From Pseudonocardia sp. SCN 73-27 (lineage in GTDB: Bacteria > Actinomycetota > Actinomycetes > Mycobacteriales > Pseudonocardiaceae), in the NCBI GenBank assembly GCA_001725415.1, contig MEGH01000037.1:1-43045 (forward strand): DNA of 43,045 nucleotides, written 5' to 3'. The notes below the pieces were generated by a model, which saw nothing but the letters and a program-made list of their open reading frames with translations, made no database searches and had not been told where the DNA came from. Each line of letters opens with the position of its first letter. Position 1 is the first letter of the stretch. A program made the translations under genes and the position numbers. Of this stretch, positions 41,351-43,045 are shown piece by piece.

Positions 41351-42684
41351 CCGCCACGTCGTCGAACTTGTCCTTGGACGACCTCCTGGAGCGGCCCCGG
41401 CTCGCTCCGGTCCAACGCAGGGTGATCATCATCTGTCTGCTCATGGCCGTGCTCGACGGGTTCGACGCCCAAACCATCGGCTATGCCGCTCCCGCGATCG
41501 GCGCCGAGCTGGGGGTCACGCCCGCCGCGTTCGCGACAGTGTTCTCCGTCGGCTTGCTGGGAATGGCGCTGGGCAGCGTGCTGTTCGGTTCTCTCGCCGA
41601 CCGTATCGGGCGCAGGACGGTGATCCTGCTCTGCGTCGCGGTCTTCGCGCTGTGCACGCTCGCGGTCGTGTTGACGAACGCCTTTGCGCTGCTCCTCGTG
41701 CTGCGTTTCGTCGCCGGTCTCGGCCTCGGTGGAGCGACGCCGTCGCTGATCGCGCTCTCCGCGGAATACACTCCCCAGCGGTTACGGTCGACCGTCGTAA
41801 TGGTGATCGTCGGCGCGTTGCCGCTCGGTGCTTTCCTCGGCGGGGTACTCGCAGCCGTGCTCATTCCGGCGTTCGGGTGGAGGTCGGTGTTCCTCGTTGG
41901 TGGCTCGTTGCCCTTCCTGATGCTGATCGTGGCCGTGCTCTGGCTCCCGGAATCCCTGCATCGGCTTGCGGCCCGCGGACCGGAGGAGAGGTTCAAACGG
42001 GTCGCTCGCGGGCTCGCCCCGGAGGGGGTCGGCACCATTGTCTGGCAGAGTCAGGCACGAGTTGTGAAATCCGGCGGCGCCGCTCCGGTGGGCGTGCTGT
42101 TCAGAGGCCGCAGGCGAATGGACACGGCGCTGCTGTGGATCACGTTCTTCTCGACACTGCTGGCGCTGTTCCTCCTGCTCAACTGGCTTCCCACGCTGCT
42201 GCACCAAAGTGGCATGGTGCAGTCGGCCGCGGTGGTCGCGACGGCCGGCTTCAGCTTGGGTGGCTTCGTCGGCAGCATCGTTCTCGGCCAAGTGATCGAC
42301 CGGAGGCGCCGTCCGTTCGGGCCGCTCCTCTTCGGCTACGCCGTGGCGATCGTCTTCACCGCGGCGACGGCCTTCTCGACCGGCTCGGTCGTCTTGGTGG
42401 TCGCCTTCGCGGTGGTGATGGGCTTCGGGTTGATCGGATGCCAGACCGGGATCAGCGCTGTAGCGGCGTCCCTCTACCCGGCAGACGCGCGCGGGACCGG
42501 CGTGGGCTGGGCGTTCGGTGTCGGACGCGTCGGTTCAATCCTGGGGCCCGCGCTCGCGGGCGGCCTGCTCACCGTGGGCCTGGCCCCGGCCGCGGTCATC
42601 GCGTTCGCTGCCGCTCCGACGGCGCTCGCCGCGCTCGGCCTGGCGGGGCTGGCAAGACGCGCAGACAACACGGAAAAGGTGTGA
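41347..42684 (+). CDS. MFS aromatic acid:H+ symporter (PcaK/BenK type)
   Basis: The product has 445 residues with 12 predicted helices. The helix 1 motif LLMAVLDGFDAQTIGYAAPAIG (in parts, about 31-52) is the D-G-F-D signature of aromatic acid importers. The loop 2-3 motif GSLADRIGRRTVIL is intact, as is RFVAGLGLGGATPSLIAL in helix 4. It should bring an aromatic acid, for example a resorcylate or hydroxybenzoate, into the cell with protons. No decarboxylase gene is inside the window, so the link between imported acid and the phenol monooxygenase is open. The GTG start overlaps the dioxygenase stop, so the two are translated together. Confidence 0.92.
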   Translation: MTATSSNLSLDDLLERPRLAPVQRRVIIICLLMAVLDGFDAQTIGYAAPAIGAELGVTPAAFATVFSVGLLGMALGSVLFGSLADRIGRRTVILLCVAVFALCTLAVVLTNAFALLLVLRFVAGLGLGGATPSLIALSAEYTPQRLRSTVVMVIVGALPLGAFLGGVLAAVLIPAFGWRSVFLVGGSLPFLMLIVAVLWLPESLHRLAARGPEERFKRVARGLAPEGVGTIVWQSQARVVKSGGAAPVGVLFRGRRRMDTALLWITFFSTLLALFLLLNWLPTLLHQSGMVQSAAVVATAGFSLGGFVGSIVLGQVIDRRRRPFGPLLFGYAVAIVFTAATAFSTGSVVLVVAFAVVMGFGLIGCQTGISAVAASLYPADARGTGVGWAFGVGRVGSILGPALAGGLLTVGLAPAAVIAFAAAPTALAALGLAGLARRADNTEKV

Positions 42685-42694
42685 GCTCGGACAT

Positions 42695-42712
42695 GCCCCG
42701 ATCCGTAGGGGC
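42695..42712 (+). terminator. weak hairpin after the transporter gene
   Basis: GCCCC (42695-42699) and GGGGC (42708-42712) form a 5-bp stem with an 8-base loop, 10 bases after the stop codon. It is short, so termination here is only a possibility. Confidence 0.25.
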
Positions 42713-43045
42713 TTGGCCGACAGTGGATGAGTTCGGGTAGTCCCCTCGGGTACCGGCCCTCGCTGACCGGTCCGCAATGACGTCGTCGCGTGTGAGCAGT
42801 GCGTCGTCGTCTCAGGCCCGTCGGTGGTGTCAGTATCGAGTCGGGTGCGGGCGCGGACCGGGAAGCCGGTGGTCAGTCGCGGGCAGGCCACACCATGCGA
42901 TTGCGACGGGTCTGCAGGTGGGCCATGCGTAGAGGTGGACTGAACCGCCCCGGCGTGTCCGGAGAGCTTGATGTGCCCCGGGATCCACGGAGTCGGCTTG
43001 CTGGATGATCACGCTCCTCCGAGCGAGAAGGATCATCAGCACCGT
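42713..43045. other. terminal non-coding region with possible IS3-family end
   Basis: No protein-like frame is seen. The sequence from 42936 (TGGACTGAACCGCCCCGGCG, then TGTCCGG) resembles the terminal inverted repeat of IS3-family elements of actinobacteria as I remember them. The window then ends just after AGAAGGATCATC, which could be the ribosome-binding region of a transposase orfA beginning outside. The matching right end is not in the window, so this remains tentative. Confidence 0.35.

Noticed and set aside
1-43045. CRISPR array, tRNA, rRNA or riboswitch
   Set aside because: I looked for regularly spaced repeats, tRNA-like cloverleafs and conserved RNA motifs, such as an FMN riboswitch near the FAD synthetase, and saw none that could be supported by eye.

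Overview
The window is very GC-rich DNA with actinobacterial gene style: GTG starts, ATGA/GTGA overlaps, few poly-T terminators, DosR-type and SARP-type regulators. A soil actinomycete of the Pseudonocardiaceae type is my best guess. That is inference from protein flavour and not from a marker gene. No rRNA or tRNA gene and no CRISPR array was seen.

Left part (1-16.2 kb) looks like a stress or dormancy island. It holds the end of a DosR/NarL response regulator, an Rv1733c-like membrane protein, a flavodoxin, a tandem universal stress protein, a CBS-domain protein and a DUF4389 membrane protein. Embedded in it is an orphan MreB-like actin converging on a single-polypeptide RodA-PBP2 fusion with an exported partner. 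An ECF sigma factor and RsdA-like anti-sigma factor follow. After them come a 51-residue His/Asp/Trp-rich protein, a strong hairpin, and an ABC exporter coupled to an FAD monooxygenase.

Middle part (16.3-29.8 kb) is mosaic accessory DNA. It has a signal-less SCO protein behind a tiny coupled leader ORF, a signal-less AmiC-like binding protein and a linalool dehydratase/isomerase-family enzyme. Next is a decayed homogentisate operon: the hydroxylase, a metallo-beta-lactamase-fold protein and the MarR regulator with operator are intact, while homogentisate dioxygenase, fumarylacetoacetase and an AraC regulator survive only as stubs. A DksA/TraR zinc-finger gene, an exported HET-C/CinY-like protein and a divergent crotonase / CoA-transferase-amidohydrolase set follow. 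A second, broken DksA copy closes this part.

Right part (29.8-42.7 kb) is a coherent aromatic catabolic cluster of the resorcinol/hydroxyquinol type. It encodes an HpaB-type flavin monooxygenase, its flavin reductase, a single-domain FAD synthetase, hydroxyquinol 1,2-dioxygenase, maleylacetate reductase, a tautomerase, a degenerate SDR and an aromatic-acid MFS importer. Two large STAND-ATPase regulators control it, one ending in a SARP (BTAD) module and one in a LuxR helix-turn-helix. Heptamer repeats at 11-bp spacing in the dioxygenase promoter look like the SARP target. The last 0.1 kb may be the terminal repeat of an IS3-family insertion sequence.
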